Shown piece by piece: positions 33,403 to 46,500 of a stretch of DNA of 64,000 nucleotides. The DNA lies in assembly GCA_031841125.1 (NCBI GenBank), contig JAJSSI010000028.1:1-64000 (forward strand). Direction: 5' to 3'. Every line of letters starts with the position of its first letter. Position 1 is the stretch's first letter. A program made the translations under genes and the position numbers. The notes under the pieces were generated by a model that saw nothing but the letters and a program-made list of their open reading frames with translations, ran no database searches and was not told where the DNA came from. Origin of the DNA: Acanthococcus lagerstroemiae. Taxonomy: Eukaryota; Arthropoda; Insecta; Hemiptera; Eriococcidae.

Positions 33403-33739
33403 TATTGTATTTATCATTTACTCTAATATGAGAATAACAAGGAAGAACTTGTCATTTTTATTTTTGTTCATTATTTAATGAGAATCGAAAAAGAAACCTA
33501 ATGCGTAATTACAATATGTCATAACCAAATTTTTTTGTCATACCTATTCGATTTATTTTTGTTATCATTTCCATTTTGTCGTATGACAAAATTTCTAAAA
33601 TTCAATTGTCATCTTTTCATTTTGTTTTGTTACCTTGGTCTAACAACACTACTTTTTATCATCAAAATTCTCCAGCTTTCGGCTTAAAATTTTCAGCTTT
33701 CAGCTAGCTTTTCAAGTACACACTGCACAGCTAGTCAGC

Positions 33740-34232
33740 CAGTGTTGGCATCGGGAATTACCAATTCCCGTTCCCGGGAATTCGATTTTCATTTCCGGTT
33801 CATTTTGGCCGGGAATTCCCAATTTTTGGGAATTTTGGGAATACATTTTTTTTTTTTCATGAATTGATCGCTGGATTCTGCATACTGTGTCGATAAAAAA
33901 GTAAAAAGTTGAGAATCCATGTGCGGACGTCAGTAATCAGTAAAGATTAGAATTTAGAACACTGAATTTAAAAACCCGGCATTCAGCTACTGGAGTCTTG
34001 GACATTGGACTTGGAGCAACTTTTCAGCAAATCTATACTTGTTTATTGTTTTCTCTTTCTCTCTGGAATCAAGATCTATTTACTATCAAAAAAGTTTGGC
34101 AATGGTCTAAAAATGATGTTTTTAACGCATTGAATCCAAATTGCAGACGATTCCCAGTTGGGATTCCCGTTCCCGGGAATTAGTTGAAAATTCCTGGTCA
34201 ATAATTTCATTTCCGGAAATTTGCCAACACTG
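33740..34232. mobile_element. hAT-like MITE
   Basis: Perfect 11-bp terminal inverted repeats: CAGTGTTGGCA (33740-33750) and TGCCAACACTG (34222-34232). Inside each end sit further inverted blocks with cccgttcccgggaatt. An exact 8-bp target duplication is not clear. The interior has no transposase. Confidence 0.65.
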
Positions 34233-34542
34233 TAAAGTCAGCTACTAGCTACACCACATAACGACACCTAGCGGGTGGGGAAACGGCAAACTTCTGAAGT
34301 TCGTTACTTTCACTCTAGATTACTTCAGTTCTATGCAGTGATCTGATAACTGATTCAGCTAAAAGCTAAATGATATGGTCCATGGTTCTGCCGTATTAAA
34401 CGAAGATTCGAAATTTCATGTGTTTATAATTTACCGCTCGTGTTCTAAATATCGCCGGTTTTCGGCATGAGTGTATTATGAAACGTATTTACTCTTATAC
34501 TTGTGTTTCTGACATGAAAAATTAAAACACACTGAATGCAGC

Positions 34543-37500
34543 ATGTTGCAAATGAACTGCGTGTTTCGCCAGTCCAAGTATTTCTCTCATTTGGAACCAT
34601 GTGTTCTCAAATTGATTTCAAAATCTAATCCCTCCAATGGTCAGTATGAATTCCTATTTTATCGTTCGTTTACAGGATGTAAATTCGATCGCGCTGTTGC
34701 TATCCATGTTTTAGAGTATCTGCTTTCTATTCTGGTCGGAGACCCCCGTTCTGGTTTCCCCTTATTTTATGGAAATTGGTGATATTTGATATGCCTGTGC
34801 GATGTGACCTCTAGTATTTAGTGTACTGAATACATCTTTCAATTATTCTAGGATTAATTACCAGGACATGCTCTAGTACCCATGTCCTGTATCAGAAAGT
34901 AAAACTCAAAACATCTAATACTCCAGTTCCACCACCTCCAACGGTACGTACTCCACACAGATTATCATCACAGAACATGTTTTAAATTTACTTCGCATTC
35001 GAGATTACAACTCAGTATCTTATTTCAGGGCGTTGTTAGTCATCTTAGTTTTGTTTCTACTACTAAATCTGGTTTCCTGAATTTTCCAACCATCTTCCTT
35101 GTACCCATCATTCTCTATTTTGTTGTATTTTTTTTTGCAGAGTGATCCGAATGATAATAAGAAAAATACGAAGACGTATGCTTTCGTTGCAGGAGCAGTA
35201 CTTGCCGCTGGAGTATCGTATTTGAGTGTACGTGCTAAATTTGAAATATGATTCCTCTGTTCTGTCGATTTAGACAACAGTTTCACCTAATACTGTAATG
35301 AATGTTTTTTAGTGGCGTTATGTTATGTCTACTGATGACTTGAAGTCCACTGAAAAGAGCAAAGGTAACGGTAGTTAATCAGATGAATTTAAGATGCCAA
35401 ATTCGTATTTTGTGATTTGTCTTGCACGAATTTGACCAAATTATTTTATAACGTGTGTTTAGAAAAATCTGTCATAAGATTTCCATCTGATCCCAAAGAC
35501 ATTCCAAAGAAAGTCAAGTATTTGTTAATCGGAGGAGGAACAGCTTCGTTTTCGGCATTTAGAGCCATAAAATCTGCAGATCCAACCGCAAAGGTGAGTG
35601 AATTGAAATATTTTGATATGTGTACGAAGAATGGCTCGACAGTCGACACCTGTTCGGTCATGTTGGAACCGACTTATCTGTTTTTTGATTTTTAGGTCTT
35701 AGTAGTTACTAATGAATTATATTATCCTTACATGAGACCACCTTTGTCGAAAGAGATGTGGTTCCAAAATGATAAGGAACTCCTGAAGAAACTGAATTTC
35801 AAGCAATGGAATGGAACCGAAAGAAGGTAATAGTTAAGGAATTTTCTCTTTTGTATATGAGGAATTATAACGCAGTGATTAAAAGGTCGGTAACGTTGAT
35901 GTTGCTGTGTTTCCTTTTTCTATCTGTAAATTCACCCCAACAATGGCGGTAGAACTTTTTTTTTGTGGGAAGGGTAGGATGAAAAATATCCAAAATTCTT
36001 TCAAAATTGAGGTTTGAAAATGTTTGTTTGTAGCATTTGTACTGGAAGTGCTCTTTCTTTTGCTTTTTAAGGGGTTGAAATTCTTCCTGTATATTTAAAA
36101 AAAGAAAAGGGTAAGTTTTCTCTTTGTGCTTCAGTTCTGTGTAAACAACCCAAACTGGTTGCTAGTATACAACAAGTGAAGAACACTTTTTTCAAGCAAG
36201 AAGCCAACTAGATAAACTGCCCAATACTGAGAAATAATCTAAAACAGAGAACAGCCAAAAGTCACTGAATGTAAAGCCCAATGGTGAATAGCCTTGAAGA
36301 GATGTACAGTTCAAATGTGATGAACAACCTATGACAAAATCTGACCCAAGTCTAACCAAAAACTAGAAGAATGATCATATTCGACTGAGTTCAACCAAAA
36401 ACGATTGTAAACAAGCAAGTCAATACAAATACTACCAAAACAGGCACGATTGATTTTGCTGAAATTCAATAGGGTACCATTCCCAATTGTCCTTGATCAC
36501 TCATACAAGTAAAATATTATGAAAATGAAAAATTATTGCCAGTAGATTTCATGGCCGCACTACAATTGAGTCCCATATTGTCTAATTGAGTCCGGTGTAC
36601 AGCCAAATTGAGTCCCACCTTAATTTATTATGAGTGCGAATTGAATCCGATACTGTAGGTGAATTGAGTCCCGAATATTTTGCATGAAAAGATGTAGAAA
36701 TGTAGCCAACTAATTGTGTATTACGGCAAAAAAGAAATTAATGAAATGAAATTAGTTAAGTATTCGTACAAAAACAACAAGTCAAAATGTTCTAAGTGTA
36801 AGGTAAAAAAGGGTTTAAAAAATGAACATTATTAATTATGAGAAAAAGTACATACATCTCACTAGTTACAATTTCTCCTTTGGCAAAAATTTATAACTGA
36901 CGTGTTTAATGAAAGTCATTACATCTATATGACCAGAGTCAAACGCTAACATTTTTTCGGCTACAAATAGCTCCTTTCCGATGACTGAAGCGGAAGCTTT
37001 CACGGCAGAACGTGATAAGCAATCAAGTTGCAATACACACAGATACACAGTACGGTATGCGTATACAGCTCGTTAGATTTCATTGTATTATTGCTGGGAC
37101 TCAACTGATATACTAACTGGGACCCAATTCACCCATCTCGTGGGACTCAATTAGCATACGATGGGGACTCAATTTGGCTGTGGACCGGACTCAATTAGAC
37201 AATATGGGACTCAATTGTAAATTTCCCGATTTCATGTTCCATGAGACATCCAGAAAAGTTCATCCTGCTCTAACAGTTAGGTCAAGAGTAATAGCCAATC
37301 CCCCCCCCCTCCATATGAAAAACAAATTAGTTAAGTGCTCTCCAGACGTAGTAAGTGGTGCAAAATGGACAAATGGCTCCGAATTGGTCAGCAACACGTA
37401 CCGGAAACCTAACCAAAACTGCAGACACAATAAAACATCTAAAATTGACAAAACAGCCCAATACTGGTGAATAACCCAAATTACTATAATTATTTTAGAC

Positions 37501-40500
37501 CATAATTTATCAACAATATTTTTTAATCCGTTAGGAAATGGAAATCCAATTATTTTTCAACATTTATTTTGATTTTTTGGTCATCCAGAAGTTTACATTT
37601 TAATTCTTCCAGGATTTCGATTAATATCACAAATTATTAATCAAGAAAATGGAAAAATAGAAATCAACCGCTCGATACTGAAAACCAAATCGAAATTGAA
37701 AAGTAATCTGAAACTGATGAACAGGCTAGTCAGTTTTAATTTGAAAGTAATTTGTTTATTGCAGTTTGATGTTTGAACCGGAAGACTTCTACATTGAAAG
37801 CGACTTGCTGGAAAACGAACCGAAAGGGGGAATCGCCGCGATCCGGGGATGGACTGTGACGAAATTAAATCCGGAAAAGAAAACTGCCGTTCTGCAAGAT
37901 GGAACAGAAATAGCGTACGACAAATGTTTGTTAGCCACCGGAATACATCCGAAAAATTTGCCAGTTTTTGAAGAAGCTGTCAATGTTAAAGATAAGGTAT
38001 GATTGTAGATTTCCAAATGCTCTATTTGTCAGTCAAGAAGAGCGTATGCTTAAGTAGAGAAATCTAATCCGCTGACTCGACTCGTAGGTTACACTATTCA
38101 GAAGCGTAGATGATTTCAAAAAGTTACATAAAGCAATAAGCGACGGTGCCAAGTCCGTACTGATAGTAGGCGGTAGTTTTCTAGGCAGTGAACTCGCGTG
38201 CGCGTTAGCAAAAAATAGTGAGTATGATCCGCTGGTTTCGGTTCGAATTTGAGTGCAAAATTGAAAGTGCATTGCGTACTTTAATTATATGGTAGTCGAG
38301 TAATCTGCGCAATTTCATTGCATTTTTGCTCTCATAGATACTGCTGGACTGCGTGTTACTCAAGTGTTTCCTGAAAAAGGAAATTTAGCCAAAATTTTGC
38401 CTGCATATCTAAGCTCGTGGACTACGGAGAAGATTCGCGCACACGGTGTTGAAGTAATTCCACGTGTTGAAGTTACAGCTGCTTCACCGTCGTCTAGTGG
38501 AAAACAAGTCGTAGTTACTCTCAGTAATGGCAGCAAGGTAAAGCTACTTCTTATGGTACATTTTTAAATTAAAACCCACGTTGGGAACTGAGTAAAAGAA
38601 CGCAATACAAAAGCAATATTTGTTGAAATCTTTTTAATGGATGCAGTCAATATTATTACTAAGCGCAGTGGATGCGAATCTCTTCTGATTGCATATCCGC
38701 ATCCAAACGTCGGCGACCGTAGTTGTCGCTAACTTGGCAGGGTATTCGGGGTATTTCTTTATTTGTGTCGAAACAGGCTCGTAGCCACCCGCGTATTTGT
38801 GACCCGGCAGGTGACGTGTCACATAAGATGATTTTATACAGTGCACTATAAGATCCTTAATATTTTTTTGCTTGACAAGGCTAGCAGATGTGTTAGGCAA
38901 GGAACTGCCTTTATTGCTTTGGCGTTTGCTATAGGCCTGTGTCGAAAATGTGTGCATACGTGAATTATTCCGAACCAAGTGTCACAGCGTTGAGTAAGTG
39001 ACCTATGAGAATCAGACAACACAGCACCCATCCCTCAGATACTGGTGGCAGCGTGTTCACCGAGTATATTATATTGTTCCTGAGAACTGGCTGGGGATTG
39101 CAGATCACTTAGTCTATTTATCTCGATTCGTATTGCTGTCGTTCTGTTCACTAGGATATTTTTGGTACAAATGAAACCTGTTCATGAGCCTCCGAGCACT
39201 GACACACTGACAGTCGAACCTGCACTATGAGAGGCAGGCACGATTAGGAATGTACATTGAAGTGACTGCTGTCCGGTGGAAGTCGGTGGAAACAACTTGA
39301 AAACGAATTCATTCATTCATTCATTTGTGTGTGAGATGGCGCTGTATGCGCCGAGTGCTCAGACTTTGCAGTCCATTGCACTATTCCTCAAGTTGCTGTT
39401 CAGGATCAGCTCAGTAGCCTCACTTTTATAGCCAAAGTGAGAATTCTACTGAGCTCTATCCCTTTGACTTCACCGAATGCTAGATACTCGAGTCCCAATG
39501 CTTCGAGTCTTATCCCGGCTGTTGCTGGGCATTGACGTATGATATGGATCGAGGTTTCTTCCTCTTCACCACAGTACCTACAGGAGCCGCTTAGCTTATC
39601 ACCACTCCTATTTTATACCACATGTGTTTTGTGGCCCTATGACCAGTTAGTAGTCAGACCATGAGCCTCACATGTTTCCTGTCAAGCCCTAATAGGAACT
39701 TGGCATACTTACTGAGGACGTCCCCTATCAGTGTTTTGCTGACGTTCATGCCTCTGGCCAACCGCCAGTACATTTCCTTCTGCCTACTTATCCAAGCCTT
39801 TACTTTGGATTTTATGACGCTGTATGCTACAGGAAGACACGGCCTGGGTGTTGCCAGTTCCTTTTTTATGCCCTCCTTCACTAGCTTGCCAGCGATCGTG
39901 TTCCCTTTTATGCCACAGTGTTCCGGTGTCCATAGTATGGTGACACGGTTCTCCTGAGCAAGGGTGTATAATTTGTTAACACACTCCGCCATCACCAGGA
40001 ATGTAGTTTGGTTTGACAATAGTGTCTTAATAGCCGATTGACTGTCTGTACAGATATAGATCTGCATATTAACAAGGCCCTTCTGCTGGCTTCTATCAAT
40101 GGCCACCGTGATCGCCATTACCTCTGCATGGACACTCTCTTGTGGGCAGCCCTTGATGGTCGTTGCATGGATCCGTTCTTGTATGTATATTATTCGGATC
40201 TCCCTGCCTTTTAGCATAGATATAATCCAGTTTATTAAGCTTTCCTTCACTTCCCTTTCCTTCAGGGCTGTTTCTATTGATTCATGCGAGGTCGCGTCAA
40301 ACGCTCCCTGTATATCCATAAATGTTGCCATGACATAATCTCCGCCAGTCATCCCTCTCTCAGTTGCCGTAGCAAGCGAGTGCAGTGATGACTCTACTGA
40401 TCTGCCTCCCCTATATGCGTGCTGGTTCTCATGTAGTGGGAACCTTTTCAGGGTAACCTCTCTTAGGTGCCTATCTATCAGCCTTTCCAAGGTTTTTAGC

Positions 40501-43500
40501 ATGAATGATGAGAGACTTATCGGGCTGTAGGATTTGGCCTTAGGGGTCTCTGCCTGGTTCAGGTAAAAACACCACTTTCACACCCCGCCACGATTTTGGA
40601 ATGTGCCCTAGGGCTAATGATGCCTTGAGGACGCTAATGAACGGTCCCATTATGGTCTCTAGTTCTGTCTGTAGGCAGACTGGATAGATTCCATCTGGGC
40701 CCGGTGCTTTGTACAGCGAGAATGTGTTTACCGCCCTACAACATACCCTGTCTGGTGTAACCACCTCCTTCGCCGTTTCCCAATCCGTTCCGCTTTGCAC
40801 ACAGTTGGCTCCTGGCTGTTGCTGTGTGTTTTCCACGATTTTTGCTCTCGGAAAGTGCGTGTCAATGAGGCGCTTTATTGCCTCTCGCGGGGTGGTAGAA
40901 AAACCACCTGTCGGGAATTCGAGCGACCCCTCTTCCGCCCTCCCTTCCTTACTGAGAAGTTTTTGCCGGCGTGCCGTCTCCGGTATCTTTTCTAGAGATT
41001 CGCAGAAACGTCTCCACCCCTCTATTTTGGCTTGCTTGACCACCTTTTTGTATGCTTTTTGGGCCTCATGATGTAGTTCCCAGTAAGCCGGTGTATTATT
41101 TTTCAGTGCAGTCCTCAGTCGTCTTCGAGTGTCTTTCCTACTTTTCCCCAACTCTGCTGACCACCAGATGGTTTTGTGTGATTTTATTATCTTAGGCTCG
41201 CATTTCTTCTCGTAGGCGTCCCTGAGTGCACCATCCAGTGTGCTGGCTTGTGCTTCCAGGTCGCCCACGTTCTGAATCCGTTGCCAGTTGTACCTCGTCA
41301 ATCGTTCTAAATCATTTTTGAAGCCTCCCCAGTTTGTTTTCCTAGGGTTCCTAATAGCTGTTTGTTCCTCCTTAGGTGCCCGAATCTGGTATTGGATATA
41401 TCGGTGATTCGATAGAGACGGTTCGTCCAACACTCTCCATCCCTGGACTCGGTCCCTAAGTTTGGAATTACAGAGTGTTATGTCTATAACTTCTTGCCTT
41501 ACTTTTGTGACAAACGTTGGTTTGCTTCCCTCATTCAGAACCAGCAGATCCTGTGTCGCAAGGTAGTCCATTAGCCCTTTCCCTCTCGGGTTTGTGCCTG
41601 TACTCCCCCAAATAGTATGGTGCGAGTTGGCATCACATCCGACAAGAAGGTCCAGCTTTTCCCCCACACAGTATTCCACCCGTTCCCTGAGCTCATCAGT
41701 TGGGGAGGGTCCCGAGAGTCTGATGGGAAATATGCTGAGCATATCACCATCTTCTTTTTGTTCCCTCCCTCCTCATATTCCAAAATGGCCGCCACAAGAT
41801 CCCGTTCCCCAAAGCGTCTAGTTTCTGCTAGGCCTGTTATGTCAAACTCTGTCCTTTCTCACAATGATTCCAACTGACATAGGCGTGGGTCATCCGCTAT
41901 GCCCTGATAATTAAATGTAATAAATTTTATTTCCAAATGCTTACCTGTGTTTGCCTTGTTTACACATAGCTCTCCCCTTGGACTTTGATTATTGCTTGGT
42001 TCGCGGTCTCTGGGTTGGGTTGGGGGGTTGCAGCGTCAGAACTCGTAACCCTTACACAAATATTTGCTTTGGGTTTGTTCGTCACCACTGCACAGTAAAG
42101 CTGTATTCGTCTTAACGTGTGCCGAGAACCTACCCTTTTATAGTAACCAACAACTGGTGCGTTGTATCGCGTTCTTCTGATTCATCCTACCGAAAGAGTT
42201 AGTGAGTTTCAAAATGGAAGAAATGCTCGGCCCTGTTGAAGTTTCTTAACATAACGCATGTTGCATTTGATTGTAGACAACTGCCGATCACATTATAGTT
42301 GCGGTTGGTTCCGAATCGAATACCGATCTAGCCGAATCCGCTGGCTTGGAAGTTGATGCAGAATTAGGAGGTTTCGTGGTCAATAGTGAAATGTCGGCTC
42401 GTACCGATTTGTACGCCGTAAGTACCGATCAATCGGATGTTCTATGCGGACCCGGAGTTTTCTATCGTGCATTTATGTGAACGAACTTTCAGGCCGGTGA
42501 TTGTTCTTGTTTCTACGATCCGCACCTTGGTAGACGTCGTGTTGAACACCACGATCACGCGGTCACGTCTGGCCGCTTGGCAGGGGAAAATATGGCCGGA
42601 GCCCGTAAGTTGATATTAATGTTGGGGTTTTATGCGATTTCTTTCGGCATCTTTGTCTGTGAACACTAAATGGACTGATGAACGTGCCAGTGGTACCTTG
42701 GCACCGATAGATGGAGTAATTTCGAAGAAGAAAACGTGTCCTCCCATCTTCCCCTATGCTATTCTTTTAGTGCCATCTCCTTGGCGTATCTCCGCCGATC
42801 GATTACGCGGTGAGTTGTGGGCGCTAAGGAGATAACACCGGAAGACTAATATCAACGAAGATTCCAGACTGCGTCTACTTTTCCGAAAGTGCGATCAATA
42901 AAAGCCATGCGACATTTTTGTACATAGTGCCAAAAACATTCACCTTTTCATATGATATTAGCGTTATCATTAATAGCGATATTAGCGCTGATCGGCCCGA
43001 ATTCCTTGTCATCTTGTCGAGAGTCAGGATGCGTGCTTTTTTGTCGACCTTCCTCGAGTAATGAGGTTACTTGTTATAGTTCACTGAGAAGCAACTAAAA
43101 ACCTCATCAAAAATTTTTTTTTATTTTTTTTTCTTGTTAATGCTGTCGTATTCTCTGATACTTACACAAACAATTTTCCAGCCAACTGGTTCAGAAACAA
43201 ATGATTTCCAGAAGATTTGAGAAAGTCAGATGTAAGCACTTGCTGCAACACAATAATCCTTACCTAAAAGTATTTACCAAATGCTCGTTTTTGGTAGCCA
43301 ATCAACATTACCCATGTTAAACATACAATTTTTAAACTGTTTTGTATGCTGAACTCAATATCGTAAACCGTTTTTTGGATAGCACTTCAGAATTTTTCTT
43401 CATTTTACATTGAAATTTTGAAAAACATGAAAAAAGGTTAGAATCGCATACTTTAACCTGATACAATAGCAGTTGAAAGATAGGTCAAAATAATTTTTGT

Positions 43501-46500
43501 ACTTGAACTGTAAAGGTTCAGTAGGTAACAGTAATAAAAACGCGGTTTGTTAGAAGATGCTTTGGGTATTTTCGCTCTTCAAAGTCCAACTGTAGTCTGC
43601 TGACATATTTGCACTGCATCTTTTCAAGTACTTGCTGCTAGCTGAAGCGCTGCCGGTCTCTGAAAACCCATGGACAATTTTTTCGACTATTTTTCATTAG
43701 ATAACCAATTTCAACTTTTGTTTCAGTCAAACATAACTTGTTTTCATGTTTTACGTATATTTCTTATGAATGTGTGAAGTTCCTCCATCGTGGTATAATT
43801 TTACACACTTTTTTCAGAGGCTAGTTACTGTTCTCGGTCGCATGCAAGTGTAGGCCTATTCATTTTCAAATCAAAATATTCCCTGAATCTTCCTCTTTCC
43901 AGTGATACTAAACACGACTACCGTTCCCTTCGTTAAAGCTTCAAAAACATGAAAACGTGTGTAAAGTTACCCCAGTTGACAGTATTTCAAAAAGAGCAAT
44001 CGAGCTGAAAAAGCAAAAATTTTGTAAATTTTTTTTCCTTCCTAATCGCTGCGTTTTCCTGATATTTTCAAAAATTCCTCATGAATTATCAACCTTATTT
44101 AAAAGTTATGAACATAAAATAAGCTAAAAATAAGCAGAATTATTGCTGTTTTCGACACGTTTTTTCACTTTTTAGAAGTTTTTCGATGTCTAGGAGATTT
44201 TTCGAGGGCGTATTCGTAATCAGAACATCAAAATACATATAGAAATGATATTTTCATCTTTGAGCATTTTTCGTGCAAAACTGTGTAATTTTAAATGAAA
44301 ATCTCAAAGAAAAAGTCACTCATACAAAATTTTAAGGTTATACGTAGAAAATTTTTTGCAGTTTTCTTATTTCTAATTAGCAACACTGCTAGTATTCGAA
44401 ATGAGTTTTTTTGGGAGTGGGGATGAGAGAAATTACAATTAGAAGTATTTAAATTTATGAAAAAATCTTACCCTTTCTGGTCTGTAGTTTGTCGCCTTGA
44501 AGATTCAGTCTGGCTACGGGCCTGTACACTCGAGCATTGCCAACCTTAGTGAGTGATCTAAACGCAAAAAAAAGTTAACATGAAACCAAATCTAGTTTGA
44601 AATCAGCTTCGGTCGTATTTCGGCTTCTAGCCTGGGCTTCTACTCGGCCTTATGTACGCCGTAGAATTGTTGTTGTTGTTATAGGTCCTTAGTAGTAGTG
44701 GCTTCATTATTCGCGGTATTTTCAGTTCCGAGAACGGCATAGTGTGTCACTAATTATCAAAAATTTGGCTGTTCCAGACAAAGCCTACTCGCATCAGTCT
44801 ATGTACTGGTCTGATTTGGGTGCCGACATCGGATTCGAAGCCGTCGGTATCACAGACTCATCGTTACCTACGGTAGCCATCTATGCGAAACCAGAAGAAA
44901 ATGATCCGCAAGAGGGAAAGGAAGAAGTAAAATGAACATTTGCTCTATCGTTACTTAGATTACAATCAGAGATGGGCGTTGTTCACTATTTAATGAACTT
45001 GCTCTTGCTCTTATTCTTTTCCAATTTTAGTGAACTAGTTCTTGCTCTTGTTCACTTGGTCTTCAAAATGATCTAGTTCATCGTTTGTTCATGAAAAAGA
45101 ACCTTTGCTCTTGGTCTTGCTCATTTAAAAATAGAGTTTTTGTACTAACAAATTGCGAGCAAATTTTTTTTTTTTTTGGGGGGGGGGGTAATGGCCTACA
45201 TCTGAAAACTAGGCTGTTGCCCAAACATTTGTTGATTAAAATTTAAACATCAAATAAAAATTCAATAATGTTATAATTTGTAATTGTTACTCTGAAACCA
45301 TTATGAAAGTTGAAAGCTTGAAACTAAAGTCTGGAAAGTGGAAATATACAAGAAAAAGTCGAAAAAAAAGAAAATTACGAAAAAATAGATGAACAAAAAA
45401 TGAACAAGTTGATCAGGTCCAAAAATTGTGAACTAGTTCTTGTTCTTTTTTGGGGGAGATGAACTAGTTCAGAACTAAGTTCACCAAATAGTGAACAAGA
45501 ATAAGTGAACAACTTGCTCTTCAAAAGCAACGCCCATCTCTGATTACCATATAGAAAAGTTTTTTTCTTCGGGACGTGGGTTGTTCTAACGAGTAGTTCC
45601 GATGTGTTCATGTAGTTCGGAAGAGGTAGCTTACAGTTGTAAAAGAGCGTCTTGGTAGTGATAAATTGTTGTATTTATTGTAAGTCACGGTTCGGCTATG
45701 TCTGAGTAATTAGAAAATGGAAATTGACAATTCTAAAAGATATTAGGTCCGTTTTTAAACCCTCTCTACGGTGTTAGAACAAAAAGAGAGTCTTATTTGC
45801 ATGTTGATTAGTGATGCCCAAAAATCGATTATCCGATTTTTCCATCATACGAGTAACATAAGAAAAAATTGATTAATCGATTCTTAATCGATTATTTTGG
45901 TATGTACTGTAGGTAATGAAAAAAAAACAACGTAAAAATATAAAATAAAAGACGAAATAAGTCAACTTATAAGTACTTTAATACGTAAACATATATTCGA
46001 AATAGATGGCGGACTCAAACGATTTTCCGCAAAACCTATTATTAGTTCTCATTCAAGTCACCTTAGCGCTAGTAGCCCACCGCGATCTGGTACTCCTGGA
46101 GATACTAGACCCATGCCTAGTACTGCTACTCCAGGTTCGAGCACTGTCTGAAGACTGCAATTCTGGATTCTCATCCCCCCACCCACCAATAATCAGAGAC
46201 CACTCAAACACGCGATGATTTAAAAAAAATCGATTAACCGATTATTTTGCGGGTTGTATCAGAATCGATTTCTTAGTTGATTTCTTTTTGTAAAGATCGA
46301 TTAATCGATTTTAATCAATTAATCGGGCATTACTAATGTTAATAGTGAACTTTCACAGAAATGTGCATTTTGGTGTATAAGATTACGGTGCGGCGATCCT
46401 CTCCGCTCCAGTGTATATTTTTGTATAAATCGTCCTTCCTGCTACTTTTTGCATAGTACGATGCAAGCGTCTGAGGAACGTCTTTTGTCGTCTGCATACC

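Larger units (their letters stand above)
39305..41890 (-). mobile_element. R1/Jockey-type LINE with internal deletion (AIFM1 intron 9)
   Basis: Minus strand, in order. The endonuclease C-terminal part lies at about 41,885-41,400: [13 protein letters not shown], then [29 protein letters not shown] and [11 protein letters not shown]. The reverse transcriptase fingers lie in the frame ending at 40540 ([33 protein letters not shown]). The palm is in frame 39654-40502 ([36 protein letters not shown]), followed by an RNase H domain ([39 protein letters not shown]). A final [18 protein letters not shown] zinc knuckle ends at a stop near 39406-39408. The 3' tail is a short attc repeat at about 39,307-39,325. 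The segment from the GxPQG motif through the FADD box is deleted at about 40,139. The 5' end is truncated. Confidence 0.88.

Noticed and set aside
44744..44777. Alternative start giving a separate small protein ahead of AIFM1 exon 12
   Set aside because: The residues before [10 protein letters not shown] lack AIF similarity; the acceptor at 44777 joins exon 11 in phase and restores the family sequence.
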